NCBI GenBank assembly: GCA_963716525.1
Contig: OY970315.1
Location: 496,001 to 560,000 of the forward strand
Direction: 5' to 3'
Length of the DNA: 64,000 bases
Origin: JBBREP01 sp963716525
Lineage (GTDB): Bacteria; Actinomycetota; Acidimicrobiia; IMCC26256; PALSA-610
How positions within the stretch are numbered: position 1 is the first letter of the stretch; each line of letters begins with the position of its first letter. The notes under the pieces are model-generated. The model was not told the DNA's origin. It did not search any database and saw nothing but the letters and a program-made list of their open reading frames with translations. Positions 36,080 to 45,098 of this stretch are shown here, in pieces. Both the position numbers and the translations under genes were made by a program.

Positions 36080-37438
36080 ATGGACGACAGCGTGGTGACA
36101 CAACGAAGCTTCGACCGCCGGGCCCTGCTCGGCGGCGGTCTGGCAGTGGGCGGCGCGGCGACCGCGCTCCTGGCCGGCGCGCACCCGGCGCTCGCGGCGA
36201 CCGCGCCCGACCCGCGACCCGGCGTGACGGTCACGACGCTGACCGGCGACGCGATCCAGGCCGCGATCGACGGCCTACCGGTGAGCGGCGGCACGGTCGC
36301 ACTCGTCGACGGCACGTACATGGTGAGCAGGAGCATCGTGCTGCGCTCGGGCGTCACCCTGCTCGGTGCGAGCAGGAGCGGGACCATCCTCCAACTGGCC
36401 CCGGCCGCCAACAAGATCGTGATCGTGAACGCCGACGTGGTGAACGGCAATCCGGGGATCGCGATCCGGAGCCTGACGATCGACGGCAACCGCGCGCGCC
36501 AGACGTCGGGCGGTGCCGTGCACGGCATCTACCTCGTGCGCTGCCCGAACCTGCGCCTCGACGATCTCGAGGTCGCGAACTGCCGCACCACCGGGATCGC
36601 GCTGAGTGGCGAGGGCGTGGTGACCCGTGTGGGCCACGTGTCGAACATCTACGCGCACGACAACGGCTACAACGGCATCAACGTGTACCACGCGTTGCGG
36701 GAGATCGCGTACACCAACATCACATGCGACAGCAACGCGCTCGACGGCTTCGACCTCGGGCATTCGGAAGTGTTGGTGAACGGCATCCAGTGCAACCACA
36801 ACGGGCGCGACGGCTTCCGCACCGACAGCATCTTCTCCAGCCAGCTACACGGGATCACCGCGAACCTCAACGGCCGGTACGGCATCGCGCTGCTTGCCCT
36901 GATCGACAGTGTGGGCACCGGGTGGATGGCGCACAACAACGCACAGAAACAGGCGGTGCCGGACATCTGGTGGGACGGCGGCGTCATCAGCTACGGCCTC
37001 TCGGAGCACACCGTGGTGAGCGGCGTGTCGTGCGGCCCGGTGCACGTGAGCACGTGGGGCGATCCCTACCCCTTCGCAGGGAAGGAAACCTACGGTCTCG
37101 CGTTCGCGTCGAACATCGTCGGCAACGTCGCGGTGCTCGGCCTCTACGCGAGCAAGGGCACGCTCGGTCGCTACCTCTTGCCGCCCGCGAGCGCGTCGTC
37201 GAAGCTGCTCGTGGTCGAGCACGAGCCCGGCACGCCCGACCTGCGCGTGGTCCGTGGCAACCTCGAGATCGCGGGTGGTGACCTCGTCCACGGCGCGGGC
37301 GGGCGCGTCGGACTCTTCGGTGCGAGTCCCTCGGGCAAGCCGAAGGTCACCGGGGCCAAGCGCTCGAACCCCGCGCTCGCGTCGCTCCTCAAGTCGCTCG
37401 CGCAGCTCGGGCTCGTGACCGACGCCACGACCGCCTGA
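36080..37438 (+). CDS. Exported parallel beta-helix protein with a tail-fibre-like C-terminal motif
   Basis: 452-residue protein. The N-terminus carries a Tat-like signal (SFDRRALLGGGLAVGGAATA) ending near AHPALAATA. The body from residue 50 to 360 is a right-handed beta-helix of the pectate-lyase type: repeating short strands with NG and DG turns, e.g. SLTIDGNRARQTSGG, LRLDDLEVANCRTTGIALSG and DGFDLGHSEVLVNGI. The last 50 residues, GRVGLFGASPSGKPKVTGAK followed by NPALASLLKSLAQLGLVTD, match a motif often found at the ends of phage tail fibres. ATG 36080 is chosen; GTG 36071 nearer the GGAGGGG is possible. Role: glycan binding or cleavage outside the cell. Confidence 0.75.
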   Translation: MDDSVVTQRSFDRRALLGGGLAVGGAATALLAGAHPALAATAPDPRPGVTVTTLTGDAIQAAIDGLPVSGGTVALVDGTYMVSRSIVLRSGVTLLGASRSGTILQLAPAANKIVIVNADVVNGNPGIAIRSLTIDGNRARQTSGGAVHGIYLVRCPNLRLDDLEVANCRTTGIALSGEGVVTRVGHVSNIYAHDNGYNGINVYHALREIAYTNITCDSNALDGFDLGHSEVLVNGIQCNHNGRDGFRTDSIFSSQLHGITANLNGRYGIALLALIDSVGTGWMAHNNAQKQAVPDIWWDGGVISYGLSEHTVVSGVSCGPVHVSTWGDPYPFAGKETYGLAFASNIVGNVAVLGLYASKGTLGRYLLPPASASSKLLVVEHEPGTPDLRVVRGNLEIAGGDLVHGAGGRVGLFGASPSGKPKVTGAKRSNPALASLLKSLAQLGLVTDATTA

Positions 37439-37442
37439 CCAC

Positions 37443-39269
37443 CTACCACGCCGAGCCGGGCGCCACGATGCCCATCAACGGTGCACCGAGGCGCAGCGGC
37501 GTGCTGACGCCCATCGCCGCGGCCACCTCAGCCGGGAGCGGCAAGCAGGCCGTGGACCCGTCGCCCGGGGTCGAGCTGCCCTGTTCCCGGCCGGTCGCGG
37601 CCTGGAGCGCGGTGAGCGTCGGCCACCGGGTTGTCGTCTGCAACGTCGTCTGCCACGCGGCGAGCGGGGCGGCCGGTGGCCCGATCGCCGTTGCCCCGAT
37701 CGCCGATGCCCCGGCGGCCGGTGCCGGCTGCAGGCTCACGAACAGGTTCCGGTCGTCGGCCGACACCATCTGCAGCGTCGTGAGATGGCGGGGCCGGCTC
37801 CCGTCGAAGCTGTTCCACAGCGGGCCGGTGGCGTCGGGGCCGCCGACGAGGACGTTGTTGAACGCGCGCACCTCCGCGGTGTCCCACGTGATCCCGCGGG
37901 CGCGGTACGCGCGGTCGGGTTGCGTGCGACCGTCGTCGTAGACGCCGATCTGCGACCAGGCGTTGTCGGCGAGCGTGTTGTTCCACATGTCGACGTTCGT
38001 CGAACCGCTGACGCGGATGCCGTCGCGGCCGTTCGCCACCACGACGTTGCCCGCGAGCAGGCCGTGCGCCGAGATCTCGTACATGATGCCGAAGCCCGCA
38101 TTGCGGACGATCGCGTTGTCGGCGACCGTCACGTTGTACGAGTTGACGTCGAACCACACCGCATTGCTCGCGTTGTCGTCGAGGTAGTTCGCCTTCACGA
38201 GCGCGTTCGTCGTCAACGTGACCTTCACCGCCGCGATCGACGCGGTGGCAGTTCCGGCGATCGAGAAGTGCTCACGGTTCGAGTAGGCGAAGCGGTTGCC
38301 CATCACGAGCAACCCGTCGGCGCGGTTCGCGTGCAGCGCGTTCGCGCCGTTGTCGAGGAAGACGCTGCGCTCCACGACGCCGCCCGACCGCAGCACGCTG
38401 AGGCCGCGGGTCGCGGACCGGTCGAACGCGTCCGCGTCGAACGTGAGGTCCGTGGTGTTGGCAATCACCATGGCCGGCTGCCGGTAGTCGAACTGCGGCC
38501 CGTACTCGCTGACGCCGATGCCGAGCAGCTGCGAGCCCGCCGCTCGACTGTTGAACTGCATCGCCACCGGGAAGTACGTCGCCTCGACGCGATGGCCGGC
38601 GGGGTCGCTCCCGAGCACCAACCGGTGCCGCTGGGTGTCGACGGCGAACGTGCCTGGCTTCACCTGCGCGGGTGTCGTCACCTGCGCGAGCGGGCGGCCG
38701 TCGACGAAGACCTGATCCGGGAGCCCGGCGGCGGGATACGCGGGATCGATCGCCGAGCGCGGCGTGCACGTGTGGCAGAGCCGGTCCGACCACCCGGTCT
38801 TCACCCACACCTGGCCCGACGCGACGAAGCCGGCGACGGGCACGCTGCCCTTCAGCCACACCTGCTCGTGCGGGTACGCCTGGATCGTGACGCGCTTGGT
38901 GATCGAGCCGAGCGCCTCCCGATAGGTGCCGGCCCGCACCACGACCGTCGCGCCGCTGCGCGCCACCGCGACCGCGTGCGTGATCGTCCGGAACGGCGCG
39001 GCTTGAGTGCCGGGGTTGCGGTCCGAGCCGTTACCCGCCACGAACGCTGCGCCCTGCGGGATCGAGAACTCGCTGTCCGGCACCTGCAGGGCGGCGGCCG
39101 GCGCCGCCGACCCGTCGGGTTCCGCGGTGGTGGCCGCGGTGCTGCGCGCCGCTCCGATGCCGGCGAGTGCGAGCGCCGACACGCTCGCCAGGGTCACGAT
39201 TCGTCTCGTACGGGCCGTCAGGGCGCGGCGATGCTGGCGCGCCGAATGCGCGCGCGGGTGCTGAAACAC
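37443..39269 (-). CDS. Secreted right-handed parallel beta-helix protein (paralogue 1)
   Basis: 608-residue exported protein. GTG 39269 follows GAGGAG and gives a basic start, a hydrophobic ASVSALALAGIGAARSTAAT signal and then FVAGNGSDRNPGTQAAPFRT, the DUF1565-type opening of secreted beta-helix proteins. Helix turns follow as DLTFDADAFDRSATRGLSVL, GGVVERSVFLDNGANALHAN, GLLAGNVVVANGRDGIRVSG and DMWNNTLADNAW. CHTC near residue 167 may form a disulfide. It shares a large part of its sequence with the next gene (39437-41298). It is convergent with the other beta-helix gene, stops 4 bp apart. Possible polysaccharide lyase or surface adhesin; no catalytic residues can be named. Confidence 0.78.
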   Translation of the reverse strand: MFQHPRAHSARQHRRALTARTRRIVTLASVSALALAGIGAARSTAATTAEPDGSAAPAAALQVPDSEFSIPQGAAFVAGNGSDRNPGTQAAPFRTITHAVAVARSGATVVVRAGTYREALGSITKRVTIQAYPHEQVWLKGSVPVAGFVASGQVWVKTGWSDRLCHTCTPRSAIDPAYPAAGLPDQVFVDGRPLAQVTTPAQVKPGTFAVDTQRHRLVLGSDPAGHRVEATYFPVAMQFNSRAAGSQLLGIGVSEYGPQFDYRQPAMVIANTTDLTFDADAFDRSATRGLSVLRSGGVVERSVFLDNGANALHANRADGLLVMGNRFAYSNREHFSIAGTATASIAAVKVTLTTNALVKANYLDDNASNAVWFDVNSYNVTVADNAIVRNAGFGIMYEISAHGLLAGNVVVANGRDGIRVSGSTNVDMWNNTLADNAWSQIGVYDDGRTQPDRAYRARGITWDTAEVRAFNNVLVGGPDATGPLWNSFDGSRPRHLTTLQMVSADDRNLFVSLQPAPAAGASAIGATAIGPPAAPLAAWQTTLQTTTRWPTLTALQAATGREQGSSTPGDGSTACLPLPAEVAAAMGVSTPLRLGAPLMGIVAPGSAW

Positions 39270-39436
39270 GACGTGCTGGCTCCTCGTGTGGATTTCCGCC
39301 CCGCCGCGCCCCGGCTGACCGTGCATGGTGTATCGAGACGCGCACGGGGCGAACTGAAGGGACTGAAGCCCAGAAATTTGTGCGCAGATTGTGAAGAATC
39401 GGCTAACCCCGGCCGCCGGGCCCGCGTCGCCGCAGG

Positions 39437-41298
39437 TCAGCCGGGGGGTGCGACGCCCGGGAACACGGCACCGACGTGCACGGACCCGTTGACGCTCATC
39501 GCCGCGGCGACGTCGGCCGGGAGCGGCAGGCCCCTCGCGAGCGCGGGGCTCTTCGCCGTGAGCGTGAAATGGTCTCCGAACGGATCGGTGAACGTGTTCG
39601 TGAGCGGCACGGCATCGGCCGCGATGCTGCCCTGCTCACGACCGGTCGCGACCTGGAACGCCGCGAGCGTCGGGAACCTGGTCGTGGTGGACAACGTCGT
39701 CTGCCACGACGCCACGGAGGCCGGCTGCGACGCCGTCGGGCGCACGAACACGTTGTTGCCGCTCGCCGGCACCATCTGCGGCGAGGTGAGGTGACGCGGG
39801 CTGGTCGAGTCGAAGCTGTCCCACAATGCCCGGGCGTTGGGACCGCCCGCGAGCACGTTGTTGAACACGCTGATGTTCGCCGCGTCCCACGTGAAGCCCT
39901 GCGCGCGCAGCTTCGGGTCGGTCTGCGTACGCCGGTCCTCGTCGACGCCGAGCTGAGCGCCGCCGTTGTTGGCCATCGTGTTGTTCCAGATCCTGGTGTT
40001 GGTGCTTCCGATGACGCGGACGCCGTCCCAGCCGTTGTCGGCGGCGACGTTGCCGGCGATGAGAGCCCGAGTTGACACCTCGTAGTAGATGCCGAACTGC
40101 GCGTTGCGCACCACGAGGTTGTTCGCGATCGTGATGTTGAAGCAGTCGAGGTCGAACCACAACGCGATGCCGTCGTTGTCTCCGAAGTAGTTCCACTTCA
40201 CGAGCGCGTTCCCGGTGTAGGTGATCTTCACGGCGCCGACCGATGCCGTGGCCGAGGGCGCGATCGAGAACTGCTCGAAGTTCGCGTACACGAAGCGGTT
40301 CCCCGTCACGGTCAGACCGTCGGCGCGGTTCGCGTGCAGCGCGTTCGCGCCGTCGTCGAAGAAGTCGCTGTGCGTCACGACCGCTCCCGGCTTGAACACG
40401 CTGAGACCCCGCGTCGCCGACCAGTCGAACGCGTCCCGGTCGAACGTGAGGTTCGTGGCGTTGCCGACCACCATCGCGGGCATGTCCATGTTGAAATGCG
40501 GCCCGTATTGCGCGACGCCGATGCCGAGCAGCTTCGAGCCGGACGCACGACCCTGGAACTGCATCGCCAGGCTGTAGGAGGTCGCCTCGACGGCGTGACC
40601 CGCCGGATCGGCGCCCAACTCCAACTGGTGATTCGCCGTGTCGACGTAGAAAGCGCCCGGCGCGAGGGCGGCAGGATTCATCACCTGCGCCAGCGGCTGT
40701 CCGTCGACGAACACCTGGTCGGGCAGGCCGGCGGCCGGATGTGCGGGATCGATCGCCCACGACGGGTAGCACGAGTGGCAGAGCGCCGGCGTCCAGCCTC
40801 GCTTGACCCACGCGCCGCCCGACTGCGTGAACCCGGACACGGGCACGCTGCCCTTCATCCACACCTGCTCGTGGGGATACGCCTGGATCGTGATCTGCTT
40901 CGTCACATAGCCGAGCGACTCGCGGTAGGTGCCACCGCGCACCACGATCGTGCCAGCGGACCGCGCCGCGGCCACTGCATGCGAGATCGTGAGGAACGGT
41001 GCGGCCACCGTACCGACGCTGGCGTCGGAGCCGTTCGGCGCGACGAACAGTGCGCCCGCCGGAATCGGGTACGCGCTGTCACGCACCGCGGCGCGGCGAC
41101 GAGCGCGGAGTTGTCGCGCGCCGTCGCGACCGCGAATTGCGTCGACGTCGAGGCCGACGTGGACGAGGCGTACACGCGGGCGGCGCCCGCGGCGGTGAGC
41201 GCGAGTGAGACAAAGGCCACGAGCGCGGTGACGCGCTTGTTGCGACGAGCGACGACGGCGCGCCGGCGCGCCGAGGACAGGGACACGAGGAGGGACAC
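39437..41298 (-). pseudogene. Secreted right-handed parallel beta-helix protein (paralogue 2), one frameshift
   Basis: Tandem paralogue of the previous gene. The signal peptide (start GTG 41298, NKRVTALVAFVSLALTAAGA) is in one frame; near 41093 an extra base in a CCGCGCCGCGG run moves the frame, and the mature protein goes on from VRDSAYPIPAGALFVAPNGS. It keeps the same landmarks: YPHEQVWMKGSVPVSGF, CHSCYPSWAIDPAHPAAGLP, ATRGLSVFKPGAVV, ANALHANRADGLTVTGNRF and ATGREQGS near the end. About 620 residues when repaired. A TATCGAGA element lies 64 bp upstream of the start, as it does 62 bp upstream of paralogue 1. Confidence 0.75.
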
Positions 41299-41303
41299 GA
41301 GTC
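41280..41303. repeat. 12-bp tandem duplication over the beta-helix start
   Basis: gggacacgagga (41280-41291) and gggacacgagtc (41292-41303) match at 10 of 12 bases and duplicate the GTG start codon of the beta-helix gene in frame (VSLLVSL). Confidence 0.65.
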
Positions 41304-41708
41304 TGCTGGCTCCTGATTGTGTGAGGTTCCGCCCGGCCTCACCCCACCGACCGCATAGGAGTATCGAGAAGTGCGCACCCGAAAATCCAGCAGTGCCGGT
41401 CAGAAGACGCGATGCAGTCGGTCAAGAATCGATTCATTCGCCAGCACCGCGCCGGGAATTTCCACGTCCGCGTGACCGTCGCCGCGCTGTGTGTGGCCGC
41501 GCGCTCGACGAGCATGCGGCCGGGCGGTCGTCGGTGCGAAGTTCGTAGACCGGGGAACAGGCGTAGGACCAAGCAGGTGACCCCCTATGCCCGGACGGTG
41601 ATCCCGCCACGGACGTGCCGAGTTGCGATCCGGGCCCGCGGGTAACAGGCAGCCATGGGGCTTCGTACCCGGGGCGGATGTCGCTCGACCAGGAGAGGAC
41701 GCACGGCG
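41299..41708. other. Divergent intergenic region of about 410 bp
   Basis: It carries the leaders of the beta-helix gene (left) and the membrane protein gene (right). I see the TATCGAGA element (41362-41369), an AT-richer patch around 41375-41460 with the palindrome GAATCGATTC (41426-41435), and AGGAGAGG before the right gene. No gene or RNA is recognisable. Confidence 0.4.
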
Positions 41709-42239
41709 ATGGCACCGACGAACCGACCGCGACACCCCGCGCCACTGGCGTCGGTCACCGCCGGTGCGCTGGCCGGCGCGGCCGGGACTGCAGCGATGGA
41801 CGCGCTCTGGTATCTGCGCGATCGCCGTGACGGCGGACGCAGCGGTCCGCTCCAATGGGAGTTCGGCGGCGTCGACACCTGGGACGACACGTCGGCGCCG
41901 GGCAAGCTCGGCAAGCGGGTCCTGGAGGCCGTTCTCGATCACGACATCCCTGACCGGTACGCGGGCCGCACGCAGAACGTCGTCCACTGGGGAACCGGCA
42001 TCGCGTGGGGCGCGCAGTTCGGGCTCGTCGCCGGCTCGATGCGCCGCCCGACCTGGCGCTCGGGTCTCGTGCTCGGCCCCGCCGCCTGGCTCACATCGTA
42101 CGCGGTGCTGCCACTGGCGAAGCTGTACCAGCCGATCTGGGAGTACGACGCCAAGACGCTGGCCAGGGACTTGTCGGCTCACCTCGTGTACGGCACGGCG
42201 ACGGCCGCGGTGTTCGCCGTACTGCACCGAGGTGCATAG
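41709..42239 (+). CDS. Small membrane protein of unknown function
   Basis: 176-residue protein starting MAPTNRPRHPAPLASVTAGA, with a hydrophobic, Gly/Ala-rich first segment (GALAGAAGTAAMDALWYL), a charged stretch (RRDGGRSGPLQWEFGGVDTW) and two or three further hydrophobic segments (VVHWGTGIAWGAQFGLVAGS, LGPAAWLTSYAVLPLAKLY, LVYGTATAAVFAVLH). The layout recalls YagU/DUF1440-type inner membrane proteins, but I cannot confirm it. ATG 41709 is preceded by GGAGAGG at 12 bases; an earlier ATG at 41655 would add a basic extension. It stands alone between a divergent gene and tRNA-Arg. Confidence 0.65.
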   Translation: MAPTNRPRHPAPLASVTAGALAGAAGTAAMDALWYLRDRRDGGRSGPLQWEFGGVDTWDDTSAPGKLGKRVLEAVLDHDIPDRYAGRTQNVVHWGTGIAWGAQFGLVAGSMRRPTWRSGLVLGPAAWLTSYAVLPLAKLYQPIWEYDAKTLARDLSAHLVYGTATAAVFAVLHRGA

Positions 42240-42283
42240 CGTTGCGCTCGTCGGTCGGCGCTTCGACATCGACTCCATGAGCT

Positions 42284-42325
42284 GAATCACCCGTGTGCGT
42301 CACCGAATCACCCGTATGCGTCACC
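42284..42325. repeat. 21-bp tandem duplication before tRNA-Arg
   Basis: Two units of 21 bp (42284-42304 and 42305-42325) differ at one base; the unit begins gaatcacccg. It lies 50 bp upstream of the tRNA and could affect its promoter. Confidence 0.85.
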
Positions 42326-42374
42326 GATTCGAGCTCGTGGCGAGACAATATGCCCAGGTCAGGACGCCAATCAC

Positions 42375-42448
42375 GCCCCCGTAGCTCAGGCGGATAGAGC
42401 AAGTCACTTCTAATGACAAGGTCGCAGGTTCGAGTCCTGCCGGGGGTG
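42375..42448 (+). tRNA. tRNA-Arg (anticodon TCT)
   Basis: A 74-base cloverleaf: acceptor GCCCCCG pairs with CGGGGGT (one G-T), D arm with GCTC..GAGC, anticodon loop CTTCTAA with anticodon TCT reading AGA, and T arm GCAGG-TTCGAGT-CCTGC. The anticodon stem has a mismatch in its outermost pair. CCA is not encoded. AGA is a rare codon in so GC-rich a genome. Confidence 0.93.
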
Positions 42449-42525
42449 CTCCACACTCGATCTCCCCTCCTGTTCGAACGGTCGAGGCCGACTTTGCGGC
42501 CTTGGGTTCCCTGTGAGGGCATTGG

Positions 42526-43440
42526 ATGTCGCAAAGCCAGGCCATCGCCGTGCTGTCGAAGCTCGCGGCGAAGAACCTCGGGGTCTTCCGGGGTCGCGAC
42601 GCGGTCGCCCGCGGCGTCACCCGGAAGCAACTGACCGCGCTCGGCCACGACGGCTCGGTGATCCGAGTTCTTCCCGACACGTATCGCATGGCGGCCGTCC
42701 CCGTGACCGACGAACAGTGGCTGCGCGCCGCGCTCTTGTGGGCCGGCGACCTCGCCGCCGCCGACGGGCGCTCGGCCGGCGCGTCCTACCAGCTTCGAGG
42801 AGTTCGAGCCCACAAGCCGGAGATCAACGTGCCCCGCGGCCGGCGCCTACGCAGCCCGCGTGTGGTCGTTCGCGAGGCGGACGACCGTGCCGCGCTCATG
42901 CTCCGGTCTCACCTTGGCGTGCGCCTCACCGGACCCGAGGCAACGCTCGTGCAGCTCGCGCACCTCATCGACGACGAATCGCTCGAGATCGCCTGTGAGG
43001 ACGCGCGACGGCGCCAACTCGTGACGATGGCGTCGCTCGCCGCGTACCTCGAGCGTCACGCGCGGCCGGGCCGGCGCGGCATCGCCGCGATGCGGAAACT
43101 CCTGAGCCAACTCGATCCCGATCACCCCTCGCGCTCGGATCTCGAGGTGAAGGCCCGCCGGCTTCTCGTGGCGCACGGCATCGACGACTTCGTCCGCGAG
43201 CACCCGCTCGAAGGGCGGCGGTGCACGTACTACTTCGACTTCGCGTTCCTCGAGCGGCGGACGATTCTCGAGACGAACGGCCGGAAGTGGCACGACGATC
43301 CGGTCGACTACGAGTGGAACAACGAGAAATGGAGCGTGCCCGGCCAGCACGGATTCAAGCTGGTGATGGCGACCTGGGACAAGGTTACGAAGCGCTCCGG
43401 CGCGTTCATCGACGAGCTCACGGCCACGCTGCACGCGTGA
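42526..43440 (+). CDS. AbiEi-type HTH plus DUF559/Vsr-like nuclease-fold protein
   Basis: 304-residue protein typical of actinobacterial genomes. The N-terminal winged helix (residues 5-60: KLAAKNLGVFRGRDAVARGV, TRKQLTALGHDGSVIRVLPD, TYRMAAVP) is of the AbiEi antitoxin kind. The C-terminal part (residues 200-304) has the PD-(D/E)xK-like core YYFDFAFLERRTILETNGRK followed by WHDDPVDYEWNNEK, as in DUF559 and Vsr endonucleases. No cognate AbiEii toxin lies next to it, so it is probably an orphan protein whose DNA-binding and nuclease parts act together. It begins 77 bp after the tRNA-Arg gene. Confidence 0.85.
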   Translation: MSQSQAIAVLSKLAAKNLGVFRGRDAVARGVTRKQLTALGHDGSVIRVLPDTYRMAAVPVTDEQWLRAALLWAGDLAAADGRSAGASYQLRGVRAHKPEINVPRGRRLRSPRVVVREADDRAALMLRSHLGVRLTGPEATLVQLAHLIDDESLEIACEDARRRQLVTMASLAAYLERHARPGRRGIAAMRKLLSQLDPDHPSRSDLEVKARRLLVAHGIDDFVREHPLEGRRCTYYFDFAFLERRTILETNGRKWHDDPVDYEWNNEKWSVPGQHGFKLVMATWDKVTKRSGAFIDELTATLHA

Positions 43441-43508
43441 CGATACGTCGACCGGTGTCCAGAGCGACCGCCAAGCACGCGGCGCGCTGTGTGCGCCGTT
43501 CCGGCTCG

Positions 43509-44213
43509 CTACATCTTCTCCTTGAGTCCGTGGTTGATGAGCCAGTGGTTCACGGGAAGCGCGGTGAAGAAACCCACGATCATCGCGAGCTGCATGAGCA
43601 TCCAGTAGGTGGCGGTGGTCTTCGGTAGGCCGGGGTGGAAGATCACCTCTTGGTACACGACCATGCCGCCGAACAGGCCGACCTGGAACGCAAGGATCGA
43701 GAGCGTGTCCGCCTTGATCGCGGCCCAGATGCCCGCGACCTTTCCGATGTTGCGCATCGGCACGATCGTGAAGTACTGGAAGACGACACCGAGCGTCCAC
43801 GCCCAGGCGAAGTCCATCGGTATGTCGGCCCACAGCCCCTTGCCGGCGATCGAAAGTCCGGCCGTGACGACGAGCCACTCCCCCGCGATGTCGCCGAGCG
43901 TGCAGCCTCCGCCGCAGTGGCTCACGGCCTTGCCGAGCACCGTCCAGGTGGGCAGATCGTCGGGATCGACCTCGCCGAGCTCCTTGATCATCGGCTTCGA
44001 TTGCCGGCGACCGTGACGGAAATAGAACCAGCCCGCGACCGGGCCCCAGTACAGCGCGGTGATCGGATAGACCGCGTCCATGATCGTCATCTTCTGCCGG
44101 TAGCCGCGGCCGAAGATGTCGTAGAGGATCACACCCGCCGAGGCGAACGCGGCCGCGAGGCTGATCCATCCGATCGCCTCGATCCACCCGGCGGGGTGCG
44201 CGTGCGGTTCCAC
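43509..44213 (-). CDS. DUF4396 membrane protein with a Cys-rich loop
   Basis: 234-residue integral membrane protein. GTG 44213 gives MEPHAHPAGWIEAIGWISLA. After two helices and a basic loop (YFRHGRRQSKP) comes the family hallmark AVSHCGGGCTLGDIAGEWLV, then three more helices ending NHWLINHGLKEKM. The HCxxxC motif suggests metal, possibly copper or heme, handling; the family has no proven function. It may also be read from TTG 44246 with 11 more residues. It is next to the Clp_N regulator gene on the same strand, 88 bp downstream of it, without clear link. Confidence 0.82.
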   Translation of the reverse strand: MEPHAHPAGWIEAIGWISLAAAFASAGVILYDIFGRGYRQKMTIMDAVYPITALYWGPVAGWFYFRHGRRQSKPMIKELGEVDPDDLPTWTVLGKAVSHCGGGCTLGDIAGEWLVVTAGLSIAGKGLWADIPMDFAWAWTLGVVFQYFTIVPMRNIGKVAGIWAAIKADTLSILAFQVGLFGGMVVYQEVIFHPGLPKTTATYWMLMQLAMIVGFFTALPVNHWLINHGLKEKM

Positions 44214-44301
44214 GCCTGGGCTGTTCCCACCACGCCGTGCCGCCAAGCCGGGCTAACGGACACCGGGCCCGGGCACACGGCCGACTCCGCCGCCGGTGCC
44301 G

Positions 44302-45018
44302 TCAGCTGGATCGACGCTCGCCTTCGCTCGTCGTGAACCCGCTGAGCATGGCGACGATGACGGCGCGGCAGCGATCCTGCTCGACGCCGAGCTCGCGCAG
44401 CACCTTCGCCGCGAGCGACTCCTGATCGTCGAAGAGCGCGAGCAGGAGGTGCTCGGTGCCGATGTAGTTGTGGCCGAGCGCGAGGGCCTCCTCCACGGCT
44501 TGTTCGAGGCAACGGCGCATGCGCGGCGTGTACGGCGGCGCCGTGGGCGCGGCGCCCGGCGTGATGGTCGGCAGGTGCTCGAGCACCTTCTCCAGCACGG
44601 CGCTGCGCTCGGCGCCGAGGTCGTGCAGCGCCCGTGCCGCGATCCCCTCGGCCGGCGCGTACAGGCCGAGTAGCAGGTGCTCGGTGCCGACGTAGTTGTG
44701 ACCGAGCACGCGCGCCTCGTCTACCGCGGCGCGCAGCGCGGCCCGCGCCCGCTCGGTGAAGCGCTCCAGCGTGGCCGGCGCGGACGAGAAGCGCTTGTGC
44801 GCGGCCTGCCGGGTGACCCCGAGCGCGCCGCTGATCTCCTTCCACGAGCGCCCCTCCCGGCGGCACTCGTCGACGAAGTGGTCGAGCAGCGCGTCGGACA
44901 CCTCGGCGAGGTCGGCCGCGGCCGACGCGGCCGCCTCGAGCCGGCCGAGCGCATCGGCGCCGGCACTGTCGGCCTCGACGACGGAGATGAGCACTTCCAG
45001 GGTGGGTGCAGGAGCCAT
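44302..45018 (-). CDS. Double Clp N-domain protein with helix-turn-helix
   Basis: 238-residue soluble protein. Residues 58-77 (SWKEISGALGVTRQAAHKRF) form a helix-turn-helix of the sigma-4/MarR-like kind. After it come two Clp N-terminal repeats, each with AxxLGHNYxGTEHLLLxL: VLGHNYVGTEHLLLGLY near residue 105 and ALGHNYIGTEHLLLALF near residue 185. There is no AAA+ ATPase part. Clp N-domains bind adaptors and damaged proteins, so this may be a transcription regulator that senses protein quality or feeds the Clp protease. ATG 45018 sits two bases beyond an operator-like palindrome and 6-7 bases behind a -10 box, so the message is leaderless. Confidence 0.88.
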   Translation of the reverse strand: MAPAPTLEVLISVVEADSAGADALGRLEAAASAAADLAEVSDALLDHFVDECRREGRSWKEISGALGVTRQAAHKRFSSAPATLERFTERARAALRAAVDEARVLGHNYVGTEHLLLGLYAPAEGIAARALHDLGAERSAVLEKVLEHLPTITPGAAPTAPPYTPRMRRCLEQAVEEALALGHNYIGTEHLLLALFDDQESLAAKVLRELGVEQDRCRAVIVAMLSGFTTSEGERRSS

Positions 45019-45020
45019 GC

Positions 45021-45065
45021 GTCAACCATACGTTGACGGCTGGAGTGTGTCAACCGCGAGTTGAC
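45021..45065 (-). promoter_or_regulatory. Leaderless promoter overlapped by two GTCAAC-N5-GTTGAC operators
   Basis: On the minus strand TTGACA (45053-45048), 17 bases, then TATGGT (45030-45025) make a near-consensus promoter whose start point falls on the ATG at 45018. Two perfect inverted repeats, GTCAAC-N5-GTTGAC at 45021-45037 and 45049-45065, centred 28 bp apart, cover the -10 and -35 boxes. This is the layout expected for autorepression by the helix-turn-helix protein it drives. Confidence 0.75.
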
Positions 45066-45098
45066 GGCGTCAGGCGACCGCGGCGCGAGCGGCGGCGG

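Noticed and set aside
41412..41645. 77-codon frame in the intergenic region
   Set aside because: No Shine-Dalgarno, no recognisable fold, composition like antisense sequence.
42375..43508. tRNA-Arg as attachment site of an integrated element
   Set aside because: I found no second copy of the tRNA 3' end downstream, no integrase, and no change in base composition. The AbiEi-like gene next to it is a common chromosomal gene.
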